Source of the DNA: Clostridium sp. | GTDB lineage: Bacteria; Bacillota; Clostridia; Acetivibrionales; Acetivibrionaceae | Direction of reading: 5' to 3' | Assembly: GCA_012841175.1 (NCBI GenBank) | Contig: DUVG01000001.1 | Span: 1 to 7,680, forward strand | DNA: 7,680 bases | Position numbers and translations under genes: made by a program | Part shown: in pieces, positions 1 to 5,848 of the stretch | Layout: the number at the start of each line of letters is the position of its first letter | How positions within the stretch are numbered: position 1 is the first letter of the stretch | Notes under the pieces: model-generated | Told to the model about the DNA's origin: nothing | Database searches by the model: none | The model's input: only the letters and a program-made list of their open reading frames with translations

Positions 1-114
1 CAACAAAAACTTATGCTTTCTAAGGAACAAATAAGTGAGTTTATTGACTACTTTATTAATGCGTTACCCATATTCCTAAAGGAAAAACTCTCATTATTGT
101 CCTGCGAAAGTTGA
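1..114 (+). CDS. 3' end of an unidentified plus-strand gene (partial)
   Basis: Frame 1 is open from the window edge to a TGA at 112-114 and gives 37 residues ending in LSLLSCES. The visible part looks alpha-helical and amphipathic, with alternating hydrophobic and charged residues and no recognisable motif. The codons read like normal clostridial coding sequence, and the frame closes one base before the stop codon of the convergent cheX gene, which is what a real gene end would look like. It is the only gene in the window read on the plus strand. No terminator hairpin is visible after the stop, so transcription probably runs into the antisense of cheX. The family cannot be named from this fragment; it could be the C-terminal helix of a small regulator, but that is a guess. 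Confidence 0.5.
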   Translation, partial: QQKLMLSKEQISEFIDYFINALPIFLKEKLSLLSCES

Positions 115-115
115 G

Positions 116-580
116 TTATTTAACTATTGAAATATCAATTTGCATTTGTTTATTATCGTCAAGTAAAATAGGAATACATATAGTTGTCATTTTAGAATTT
201 GATATTTGCATATTATCTCCCATTAGAAAGGTAGGTGGAGTAATTTCAATACCAATTCCGTTGTTATATAATATAGTAGCTGTATTTCCAAGTATCATAT
301 TAGCAAGCTCAGATATGGCACTTTTTGATATTTCATCCAGTTCAACTGCTTCTATTCCCCCCATCATACTTGACGCAATATCCAAAGCAACAGACTGATT
401 CATAGCAAAAACAGCCTGTCCTCTCATCTTTCCTGTAAGTCCTACAATGATAAGTATATTGTCACTTGCATAAGGAGAATCTTTTACAAATATTTTTCCT
501 AACTTAGCGTCTATCCCTGTTATTTGCTTTAATACTGTCTGACTTGCTTCAATAAATGGATTTATATGTTCTACATTCAT
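116..580 (-). CDS. cheX: CheX-family chemotaxis phosphatase
   Basis: This 154-residue protein has the size and fold pattern of CheX, the cytoplasmic phosphatase that removes phosphate from CheY-P in CheC/CheX/FliY systems. The active-site signature is present once: Ser87-x3-Glu91-x2-Asn94 in the segment SAISELANMILGN, followed about 21-22 residues later by Pro115-Pro116. Glu91 and Asn94 correspond to the acidic and amide residues that position water for attack on CheY-P. A single such helix fits CheX, which dimerises, rather than CheC, which has two. The start at 578-580 is preceded by a good AAGGTGG Shine-Dalgarno at 590-596. It is not beside other chemotaxis genes here; it lies downstream of sigF and the small membrane gene after a 150-base gap, so it may have its own promoter. 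Some CheX-like proteins act outside chemotaxis, so the substrate is inferred. Confidence 0.82.
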   Translation of the reverse strand: MNVEHINPFIEASQTVLKQITGIDAKLGKIFVKDSPYASDNILIIVGLTGKMRGQAVFAMNQSVALDIASSMMGGIEAVELDEISKSAISELANMILGNTATILYNNGIGIEITPPTFLMGDNMQISNSKMTTICIPILLDDNKQMQIDISIVK

Positions 581-730
581 ATTTTACTACCACCTTATTT
601 TAAATTAAGCAATTGACTTGTAATTTTACGCCATTAGAGGAATGAATTTTTCTAACAATAAAAGTACTTTATATTATATTCTATAATTAGTTTAGAAATC
701 CTTCTTTTTTTAATTACTTTTTTAAGTTAC

Positions 731-892
731 TTAGCTTATTTCCAAGTTTTGAGGGCCCTCTATTACAAAAACTCCTTTTGATGGAATTTCGTTTTTTCTT
801 TGAAAATTAATACAAATAATTAAAACTCCAACTATTACTAATAAAGCCAATATAATTAAAAATATTTTGTTTTTTATTATTGCTCCTGTCAT
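731..892 (-). CDS. small single-pass membrane protein (53 aa), unknown function
   Basis: The open frame extends up to a TTG at 956-958, but that codon lacks a ribosome site. The ATG at 890-892 is preceded, with five bases between, by AAGGTG at 898-903, so this start is chosen and gives 53 residues. The product begins MTGAIIKNK, has one long hydrophobic helix at about residues 10-28 (FLIILALLVIVGVLIICI), then a short charged stretch NFQRKNE and a tail of about 20 residues ending EGPQNLEIS. Positive charge sits on both sides of the helix, so topology is unclear; there is no lipobox. It follows sigF by 114 bases in the same direction and could be the last gene of the spoIIA transcript. I recognise no family. 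It is not SpoVA, which often follows sigF in Firmicutes. Confidence 0.6.
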   Translation of the reverse strand: MTGAIIKNKIFLIILALLVIVGVLIICINFQRKNEIPSKGVFVIEGPQNLEIS

Positions 893-897
893 ATTTT

Positions 898-903
898 CAC
901 CTT
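898..903 (-). promoter_or_regulatory. ribosome binding site fixing the start of the 53-aa membrane protein
   Basis: AAGGTG on the minus strand lies five bases upstream of the ATG at 890-892. No comparable site precedes the longer TTG start at 956-958, so this site decides in favour of the shorter protein. Confidence 0.6.
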
Positions 904-1006
904 CGTAATTTATATATTTAAAAACAGTAGTATATAGTATTTGAAGTTCTTCAAACAATATACAAAAAATTATATAATATATAAATTACAATATAGGAGA
1001 CGTTAT

Positions 1007-1747
1007 TTATACATGCTTCATTTTTTTTCGTATATCTTCTAATATCTTTTTTTCTATTCTAGAAACTTGTACTTGAGATATACCAAGCATTTTCGCAATT
1101 TGCGACTGTGTTTTCTCTTTGTAGTACCTTAAAATAATTATTTGTTTTTCTCGTGGTTTTAATGTTTCTAATACATTCCTTAAATCTATTTTATCCACAA
1201 GGTCTACTTCATTATCACTTCTTTCATTATCAATTCTATCAATCAATAACATTGAAGAATTTTCCCCTTCCCCTACTGCACTATACAAGGATTCGGGAGT
1301 ATAGCTTGCTTCTAAAGCCATAACAATTTCTTCTTTTGGAATGTCTAGACGTTTAGAAATTTCATTAATGGAAGGTTCTCTTCCAAACTCCTTCGCCATA
1401 ATCTCCTTTGTTATCCTGGTTTTATTAGCTAACTCTTTTAAAGAACGACTTACCTTTATCATTCCATCATCTCTTATAAATCGTTTAATTTCACCTATTA
1501 TCATAGGAACTGCATATGTAGAAAATTTCACATTAAAAGAGTCATCAAATTTGTTAATGGCTTTAATAAGTCCAATACATCCTATTTGAAAGATGTCATC
1601 AGACTCATATCCCCTGTTTTGAAATCTTCTAACGATACTCCAAACAAGGCCTATATTTTTTTCAACCAAAACAGATTGAACTTGCTTATCACCTTTTTTA
1701 GCTTTTTCAATTAAATCCAAAGTTTCTTTTTCAAATAAATCATCCAT
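1007..1747 (-). CDS. sigF: RNA polymerase sporulation sigma factor sigma-F (SpoIIAC)
   Basis: This 246-residue sigma-70-family protein directs forespore-specific transcription early in sporulation. Region 2 runs from about residue 28 to 95 and holds the core-binding and -10-recognition signature: SDDIFQIGCIGLIKAINKFD (49-68) followed by FSTYAVPMIIGEIKRFIRDD (75-94). Region 3 spans roughly 100-160, with SRSLKELANK and a second helical block through EEIVMALEAS. Region 4 spans about 188-243 and includes the helix-turn-helix KTQSQIAKMLGISQVQVSRI (213-232) that reads the -35 element. Length and gene order (spoIIAA, spoIIAB, sigF) identify sigma-F rather than the related sigma-G or sigma-B. The ATG has an AGGAGT site at 1752-1757. 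In the family, sigma-F is held inactive by SpoIIAB until SpoIIAA is dephosphorylated. The gap to spoIIAB is 102 bases, and a near-palindrome lies in it. Confidence 0.96.
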   Translation of the reverse strand: MDDLFEKETLDLIEKAKKGDKQVQSVLVEKNIGLVWSIVRRFQNRGYESDDIFQIGCIGLIKAINKFDDSFNVKFSTYAVPMIIGEIKRFIRDDGMIKVSRSLKELANKTRITKEIMAKEFGREPSINEISKRLDIPKEEIVMALEASYTPESLYSAVGEGENSSMLLIDRIDNERSDNEVDLVDKIDLRNVLETLKPREKQIIILRYYKEKTQSQIAKMLGISQVQVSRIEKKILEDIRKKMKHV

Positions 1748-1789
1748 AGTTACTCCTATATACTTTATATTGTAATAATATTTGTTATA

Positions 1790-1817
1790 AAAACACTTAT
1801 TTTAAAATAATAGTTTT
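1790..1817. repeat. AT-rich near-palindrome between spoIIAB and sigF
   Basis: Two 14-base arms, 1790-1803 and 1804-1817, are reverse complements at 12 of 14 positions and directly abut. The stem is nearly all A-T pairs with one C-G pair on each arm. It sits in the 102-base untranslated spacer between spoIIAB and sigF. It has no U-tract of the kind expected for a terminator, so it may be an RNA-processing or attenuation hairpin, or only a chance product of AT-rich sequence. Confidence 0.35.
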
Positions 1818-1849
1818 ATATAAAATAATCAGCATTTGCTTATAAATAA

Positions 1850-2284
1850 CTATTTTTTAATAGATTCAAAGGTTTTAAACATAACCACTTTAGTGCCCTT
1901 TCCAACCTCAGATTTTATTTCAATCTTATCCATAAAGCTTTCCATAACGGTAAATCCCATACCAGACCTTTCCATTTCAGGTCTAGAGGTATACATGGGC
2001 TGCCTTGCAAGTGATATATCTTCAATCCCCTTTCCTTCATCACTAATAGTAATCTCCACTGAGTTATGAAATAGTTTGCAATTCATCTTAACTAATCCAT
2101 CTCTGTTTTCATAACCATGTATTATTGCATTAGTTACTGCTTCTGAAACTGCAGTTTTAACATCTGCAAGTTCCTCTAACGTAGGATCAAGTTGTGATAC
2201 AAAAGCTGCCGCAGCAACCCTTGCAAAACTTTCATTCCTTGATTTGCTAGAAAATTCTAAATTCATCTCATTTACAGGCTGCAT
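1850..2284 (-). CDS. spoIIAB: anti-sigma-F factor / serine kinase SpoIIAB
   Basis: This 144-residue GHKL-type kinase binds sigma-F and blocks it, and also phosphorylates SpoIIAA on serine. The Bergerat ATP-binding motifs are all visible. The N box is EAVTNAIIHGY at 48-58, with catalytic Glu48 and Mg-binding Asn52. The G1 box is DEGKGIED at 82-89. The ATP-lid/G2 region is RSGMGFTVM at 106-114. The N-terminal MNLEFSSKSRNESFARV closely resembles Bacillus SpoIIAB. The ATG at 2282-2284 has an AAAGGGG site at 2292-2298 with seven-base spacing, so I prefer it over the internal Met7. The gene overlaps the end of spoIIAA by 17 bases, with the ribosome site inside spoIIAA, which suggests translational coupling and matched amounts of kinase and substrate. 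Confidence 0.96.
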   Translation of the reverse strand: MQPVNEMNLEFSSKSRNESFARVAAAAFVSQLDPTLEELADVKTAVSEAVTNAIIHGYENRDGLVKMNCKLFHNSVEITISDEGKGIEDISLARQPMYTSRPEMERSGMGFTVMESFMDKIEIKSEVGKGTKVVMFKTFESIKK

Positions 2285-2630
2285 TTTTATTCCCCTTTAC
2301 ATTTTTTATAGCATGTTCTACATTGTCATAAGTTGGTATTATTTTAAGTAAACCCGACATTTCAAATATTCGTCTAACTTGACTATTTAAGTTAATTATC
2401 GCCAACTTACCATTTAGCTTTTGAATATTTTTATACCTCCCTATAACCACTCCTATTCCAGAACTGTCCATAAAACTAACTTCTGAAAAGTCTAAAATCA
2501 TATCTCTATTAGATGACTTCATTAATTCATTGTCAATCTTTTGCCTTACATATTCAGCAGAGTGATGATCTAATTCGCCTGCTAAAGAGGCAATTAAAAT
2601 TGTTCCCTTATACGAAATTTTAACTTTCAA
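2268..2630 (-). CDS. spoIIAA: anti-sigma-F factor antagonist SpoIIAA
   Basis: This 120-residue STAS-domain protein frees sigma-F by binding SpoIIAB when it is not phosphorylated. The characteristic STAS motif SFMDSSGIGVVIGRYK is at 52-67; Ser56, the first serine after Asp55, aligns with Ser58 of Bacillus subtilis SpoIIAA, the residue phosphorylated by SpoIIAB and dephosphorylated by SpoIIE. The upstream GELDHHSAEYVRQKI (18-32) is also typical of the family. The start codon is TTG at 2628-2630; there is no in-frame ATG nearby, and an almost perfect AAGGAGG site at 2637-2643 lies six bases upstream. The extra C-terminal tail KGNKNAACK is coded by the region overlapping spoIIAB. First gene of the spoIIA operon, with a candidate sigma-H promoter at 2663-2691. 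Confidence 0.95.
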   Translation of the reverse strand: MKVKISYKGTILIASLAGELDHHSAEYVRQKIDNELMKSSNRDMILDFSEVSFMDSSGIGVVIGRYKNIQKLNGKLAIINLNSQVRRIFEMSGLLKIIPTYDNVEHAIKNVKGNKNAACK

Positions 2631-2636
2631 AATAAT

Positions 2637-2643
2637 CCTCCTT
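2637..2643 (-). promoter_or_regulatory. strong ribosome binding site fixing the TTG start of spoIIAA
   Basis: AAGGAGG on the minus strand, six bases upstream of the TTG at 2628-2630. It is the best Shine-Dalgarno match in the window and supports the non-ATG start. Confidence 0.75.
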
Positions 2644-2662
2644 CACTAATGGTTATTATTAC

Positions 2663-2691
2663 TATTTCTCTACCAATATAATTTTCCCTTC
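2663..2691 (-). promoter_or_regulatory. candidate sigma-H promoter of the spoIIA operon
   Basis: Read on the minus strand, GAAGGGAAA (2683-2691) fits the sigma-H -35 pattern RnAGGAwww with one mismatch. AGAGAAATA (2663-2671) fits the -10 pattern RnnGAATww with one mismatch. The 11-base spacer matches the usual spacing. Transcription would begin near 2656, leaving a leader of about 25 bases that carries the spoIIAA ribosome site. spoIIA operons are transcribed by sigma-H with Spo0A in known spore formers, so position and partner gene agree. A weaker sigma-A-like pair lies just upstream: TTGACA (2711-2716), 16-base spacer, TATGAA (2689-2694), overlapping the -35 element. No clear Spo0A box was identified. 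Confidence 0.5.
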
Positions 2692-2768
2692 ATAAAATAT
2701 TGTAAGCTTTTGTCAAATAAAAAAAAGATATCGACAATAAGAGACATCACCTTTTTTGAAGAAATATT

Positions 2769-2812
2769 AAAAGAAGCTGTGCACTAATTTTTTTAGTAAC
2801 ACAGCTTCTTTT
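2769..2812 (-). terminator. rho-independent terminator after the dockerin-CotH gene
   Basis: The arms AAAGAAGCTGTG and CACAGCTTCTTT pair perfectly over 13 bases counting flanking A-T pairs (2769-2781 with 2800-2812). A further inner five-base stem (2783-2787 with 2793-2797) closes a T-rich loop. On the minus strand the stem ends in TTCTTTT followed by AATATTT, a usable U-tract, and the hairpin lies about 55 bases after the stop of the large gene. On the plus strand it also ends in T residues, but no plus-strand gene leads into it. It isolates the large gene from the spoIIA operon. Confidence 0.8.
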
Positions 2813-2866
2813 TAGTATTTAAATTTATCTAACATTCCATAGAATTTCTATTGATTTTCTTTAAAA

Positions 2867-5848
2867 TTAAAAACCTCCGCCTGGGTTCCACGGATTCCAA
2901 CCGCCACCGCCATTTCCTGGATTCCAAGGATCCCAGCCACCTCCGCCGCCTGGATTCCAAGGATCCCAGCCGCCACCGCCGTTAGGAGTTGGTGCCCAGC
3001 CACAATTATCTAACCAAGCAGCCCTTTTAATTAGAAAGTCTTTTAAAATGTCTAGCTGTTGTTCCCAAGTTTGGGTAACTTGTGTACCAAAACCACCTAC
3101 ATTAGAAGTTCCCAATATTCTCCATTTATTAAAATTTCGAGTTGGAGCGGTTTTTAATTGAGCGGCTAGTGAATCAACTAAAGCTATAAGCTGTTGGTCA
3201 GAGTAAGGACCTCTACGCAGCTCTTGCCAACGAGTTCTAACTTTTTGTTGAAAGCTTGGGTCATACATTAATGTTTCAAACCAGTCACAAGGAGAACCCA
3301 TTCCAAAGCCCCCCATCATTGACTGGAATTGAAATCCTTCTATACTACTGCCTCCACCAAAAAAGCCTCCCATACCAGTAAAGCTGTCATATCCCAAGTC
3401 AAAATCCCAAAGTGGCCCAGCTACAAGCTTTCCTCCTCGATCTTTATATATACGTGTACTTCTCATATATGAGTCACCTTGACGTGCTAACTCATTATGT
3501 ATTATATAATCTACAAAAGAATCTACATCTATATATGCCGGATAACCAGTATTAGGATCTGATGGGTTTGAAGTGTGGATAGCATTATGTGTTTTTTGAA
3601 TATAGTCAGTTATCCATGCTAATTGTTCACTTGTCAAATCATCTGGTTCTGTAACCTCAAGATCACTCCAGCCATTACCTCTTATTATAGGTGATTCAGC
3701 TACACCCATGTTAAACTGCATTAGGTAACCACCGCTAATCTCTGGTTCAGATAAATGTTCTTTTTCAAGCTGTGCTATATCAAGGCGTCTAGAATTTATT
3801 TCTATTCTCTCAACAAGTAAATATACACCTTGGTAAGCAGTATCAGTTACTACACCATTGTTAAAATTAGTATATACTTCTACAAACCTATATCTTGGTG
3901 CCTGTAATCCTTTAGCTCTGCCAAGTTCATAAGCTAATGCATTACGCATCAAAGACTTGTCTGGATATGGTGAAAGTAATATCCAGTCTCCGTCCTCTGG
4001 CATACCTAATAGTGGATATTTTGCATCATTATTTTCATTATCCCACAACTCAATTCTGTAAGGTGCTTTTTCAAAATTAGCTGATGATTGTCCACGCAGC
4101 CTAAAACCTGCACGAGTAGCAACAGCTGGTTGTTGTGTGAAAGAAACTTCATTGTTGTTTCCTGGTTCAAACAACATAAAAGCTGCATCTATATAATTAC
4201 GACCTGGCTTTGATTTTCCATATGCATCTAAAATTAAAACTGGAAGATCATGCCTGGTATTTACTTGAGTAGCAACATATATAGATGTTCCCATTTCCCC
4301 TACTGGATTTCCATTAACAAAAGCCTGTGCTCTAAGCTGTGTAGTTTTTGTAAAGGACAAAGGACTAGTATATTGTGTTGATCTACTAGTTGGAACGCTT
4401 CCATCAGTTGTATATCTAATCTCTGCATTATTAATTTTAGTATCTAAGCTAACGGAAATTTGATTGCTAAAAGTTTTACTAGGTTCTGAAAAGATAATGT
4501 CACCTGTCAAAATTTTATTATTCTTATCAGCTATAAACTCATTTCCACTTACTGTTATATTTAATTGTCCACCATTTACTTTTATCTGTCCGTTAATTGA
4601 TTCAAGTTCTTCTCTTGGCTGTGTAACATGAAGAGTTCCCCTATTTATTATTATATCCTTTTCTGCACGTATACCAGAACTAGCTTTTATTTTAAAGTTT
4701 CCACCGTTTATTTCAACATAATCGTCAGTTTGAATACCTTCAGATGCTGCTGCAATATCAAATGTGCCACCAGTAATATTAATGTATCCACCTGCTTTTA
4801 ATCCGTCTTTATCTGACTTTATATCAAAGTTTCCATCTTCAATTATAAGATTCATTTTGCTGTCTATACCATCTGAATCTGTCTCAAGTTTAAAGTCTCC
4901 CCCTGTAATGGTAATATCTTCTGCAGATTTTATTCCATCGCCTGCTGCATTTATATTTAAAGTTCCATCTTCAATGGTTATAGCCTCTCCAGCATCAATA
5001 CCATCTGAACCAGCAGTGATGTTAACATTTCCTCCTTTGATTTTCACTTTTTCATTTGTATGTATGCCGTCAGTGGTAGCTTCTATAAAAATATTTCCTT
5101 CTTCAATAGTCAAATCGTCATTGCTGTTTATACCATGTTTGTAGTTTCCTTTAATATGTAATGTACCACCACCCTTGATTTCAAGATCATCTCTACTAAA
5201 TAAAGTGGCTGTAGCTTCTTCATCACTATAAGAACTTCCATCAGTTAAATAGTTTACAGTATCTTTTGATATTGTAATAAATCCTTTGTCTACATTTTCA
5301 AAATAAATTGCAGGTCCATTAGGATTGGTTATGTTAACACCTTTTAATCTTAATTTAACTCTTTCTTGGGTATTTATGCATATCATACCATTTGTTAGTG
5401 TTCCTGTAACAACGTGATCACCACCAGCTGTTATATTAACAACGGAACCGTTTACAGATATTCCTTCACCTGAAACAGTTATTCTGCTTCCCAATTGAAT
5501 TGTTCCAGTATTGTTTTTCCATGCTTCATCATCATTTGGATCTGGAGTAGGTGTTGGATTCATTTCTTCAACAGGAAATGATTCTATTATACCCAAAACG
5601 TACCTCTTTATTAAAACATAATCCCTTGAATCAATTATACCATCTCCACTAAGATCCATCATAGAAGTGTCAGTAACTTTTTTAATGTCTAAAACATGCC
5701 TGCTCATAGCTGCACTATCTAAAGAATTGACTGCTCCATCCTTATTAATATCTCCGTAGAGTGGAGCTGCGTTTGCAGTTATAGTTGCAATAATAAAAAT
5801 AATTACAACCATCAATGCACTAAAACGCTTTTTTTTCATAAGTTTCAT
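2867..5848 (-). CDS. secreted dockerin protein with Cthe_2159-like beta-helix and CotH-kinase domain
   Basis: This 993-residue protein is probably exported and attached to a cellulosome scaffold. A signal peptide (1-27; basic MKLMKKKR, hydrophobic core, cleavage near ANA-AP) precedes a type I dockerin (about 31-90). The dockerin has two calcium loops, DINKDGAVNSLD (33-44) and DLSGDGIIDSRD (65-76). A short Pro/Thr linker (98-106) leads to a repeat-rich beta-helix (about 115-445) resembling Cthe_2159, a calcium-dependent pectin-binding family. Residues 450-527 look like the chitobiase C-terminal type (RYTTDGSVPT). The CotH-kinase domain (about 534-905) shows RLRGQSSA (583-590), YQGVYLLVERIE (672-683) and the metal-binding WDFD (814-817). 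The C-terminal tail is Gly/Trp/Pro repeats. CotH of Bacillus is a spore-coat protein kinase; acting on extracellular or cellulosomal proteins is my inference. The ATG has a G-rich site at 5857-5862; a terminator follows the gene. Confidence 0.9.
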   Translation of the reverse strand: MKLMKKKRFSALMVVIIFIIATITANAAPLYGDINKDGAVNSLDSAAMSRHVLDIKKVTDTSMMDLSGDGIIDSRDYVLIKRYVLGIIESFPVEEMNPTPTPDPNDDEAWKNNTGTIQLGSRITVSGEGISVNGSVVNITAGGDHVVTGTLTNGMICINTQERVKLRLKGVNITNPNGPAIYFENVDKGFITISKDTVNYLTDGSSYSDEEATATLFSRDDLEIKGGGTLHIKGNYKHGINSNDDLTIEEGNIFIEATTDGIHTNEKVKIKGGNVNITAGSDGIDAGEAITIEDGTLNINAAGDGIKSAEDITITGGDFKLETDSDGIDSKMNLIIEDGNFDIKSDKDGLKAGGYINITGGTFDIAAASEGIQTDDYVEINGGNFKIKASSGIRAEKDIIINRGTLHVTQPREELESINGQIKVNGGQLNITVSGNEFIADKNNKILTGDIIFSEPSKTFSNQISVSLDTKINNAEIRYTTDGSVPTSRSTQYTSPLSFTKTTQLRAQAFVNGNPVGEMGTSIYVATQVNTRHDLPVLILDAYGKSKPGRNYIDAAFMLFEPGNNNEVSFTQQPAVATRAGFRLRGQSSANFEKAPYRIELWDNENNDAKYPLLGMPEDGDWILLSPYPDKSLMRNALAYELGRAKGLQAPRYRFVEVYTNFNNGVVTDTAYQGVYLLVERIEINSRRLDIAQLEKEHLSEPEISGGYLMQFNMGVAESPIIRGNGWSDLEVTEPDDLTSEQLAWITDYIQKTHNAIHTSNPSDPNTGYPAYIDVDSFVDYIIHNELARQGDSYMRSTRIYKDRGGKLVAGPLWDFDLGYDSFTGMGGFFGGGSSIEGFQFQSMMGGFGMGSPCDWFETLMYDPSFQQKVRTRWQELRRGPYSDQQLIALVDSLAAQLKTAPTRNFNKWRILGTSNVGGFGTQVTQTWEQQLDILKDFLIKRAAWLDNCGWAPTPNGGGGWDPWNPGGGGGWDPWNPGNGGGGWNPWNPGGGF
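2882..2980 (-). repeat. three tandem 33-36 base units coding the Gly/Trp/Pro tail of the CotH protein
   Basis: Units start at 2882, 2918 and 2951 and share the core TGGATTCCAAGGATCCCAGCC with few changes; the last two are almost identical. They encode (W-[DN]-P-W-N-P-G-rich) units at residues 961-966, 972-977 and 984-989, separated by runs of glycine. The stretch is visibly more GC-rich than its surroundings. The near identity of two units suggests recent duplication or slippage, so copy number may vary between strains. Confidence 0.85.
4679..5140 (-). repeat. seven in-register 22-residue (66-base) beta-helix repeats inside the CotH protein
   Basis: Residues 237-390 divide into seven units of exactly 22 residues, starting at 237, 259, 281, 303, 325, 347 and 369. 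Each follows the pattern x-[DEH]-G-[IL]-x6-[hydrophobic alternation]-x-G-[N/D/T]-[hydrophobic alternation]. An eighth, 21-residue unit begins at 391. This is the spacing of turns in a right-handed parallel beta-helix. Acidic residues at the start of each turn could bind calcium, as in Cthe_2159. The DNA copies are diverged, so the repeat is mainly visible in the protein. Confidence 0.8.

Noticed and set aside
111..398. Plus-strand open frame of 95 codons
   Set aside because: It is fully antisense to cheX, whose active-site motif and ribosome site are clear; the antisense product is a hydrophobic low-complexity string with no family features.
666..700. Promoter for cheX with TATAAT at 673-678 on the minus strand
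   Set aside because: The -10 hexamer is perfect but no acceptable -35 lies 16-18 bases upstream, and such hexamers arise often by chance in this AT-rich spacer.
893..958. N-terminal extension of the small membrane protein to a TTG start
   Set aside because: No ribosome site precedes the TTG, while the internal ATG has a good one.
1341..1589. Plus-strand open frame of 82 codons inside sigF
   Set aside because: Antisense to the conserved region 2-3 of sigma-F; no own ribosome site or recognisable domain.
1836..2069. Plus-strand open frame of 77 codons inside spoIIAB
   Set aside because: Antisense to the ATP-binding motifs of SpoIIAB; a mirror of constrained codons.
2641..2866. Small gene or RNA in the 236-base spacer between spoIIAA and the CotH gene
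   Set aside because: The terminator and promoter explain the structure seen; no open frame with a ribosome site was found.
2880..2985. CRISPR-like short repeats
   Set aside because: The 33-36 base units are in-frame coding repeats with no spacers; they encode the Gly/Trp/Pro tail.
4006..4188. Minus-strand 60-codon frame within the CotH gene
   Set aside because: It lies in another frame of the conserved kinase domain and shows no protein-like features.
4764..5144. Plus-strand 126-codon frame opposite the beta-helix repeats
   Set aside because: Its regular Ser/Pro/Phe pattern is the reverse complement of the 66-base repeats, not an independent gene.
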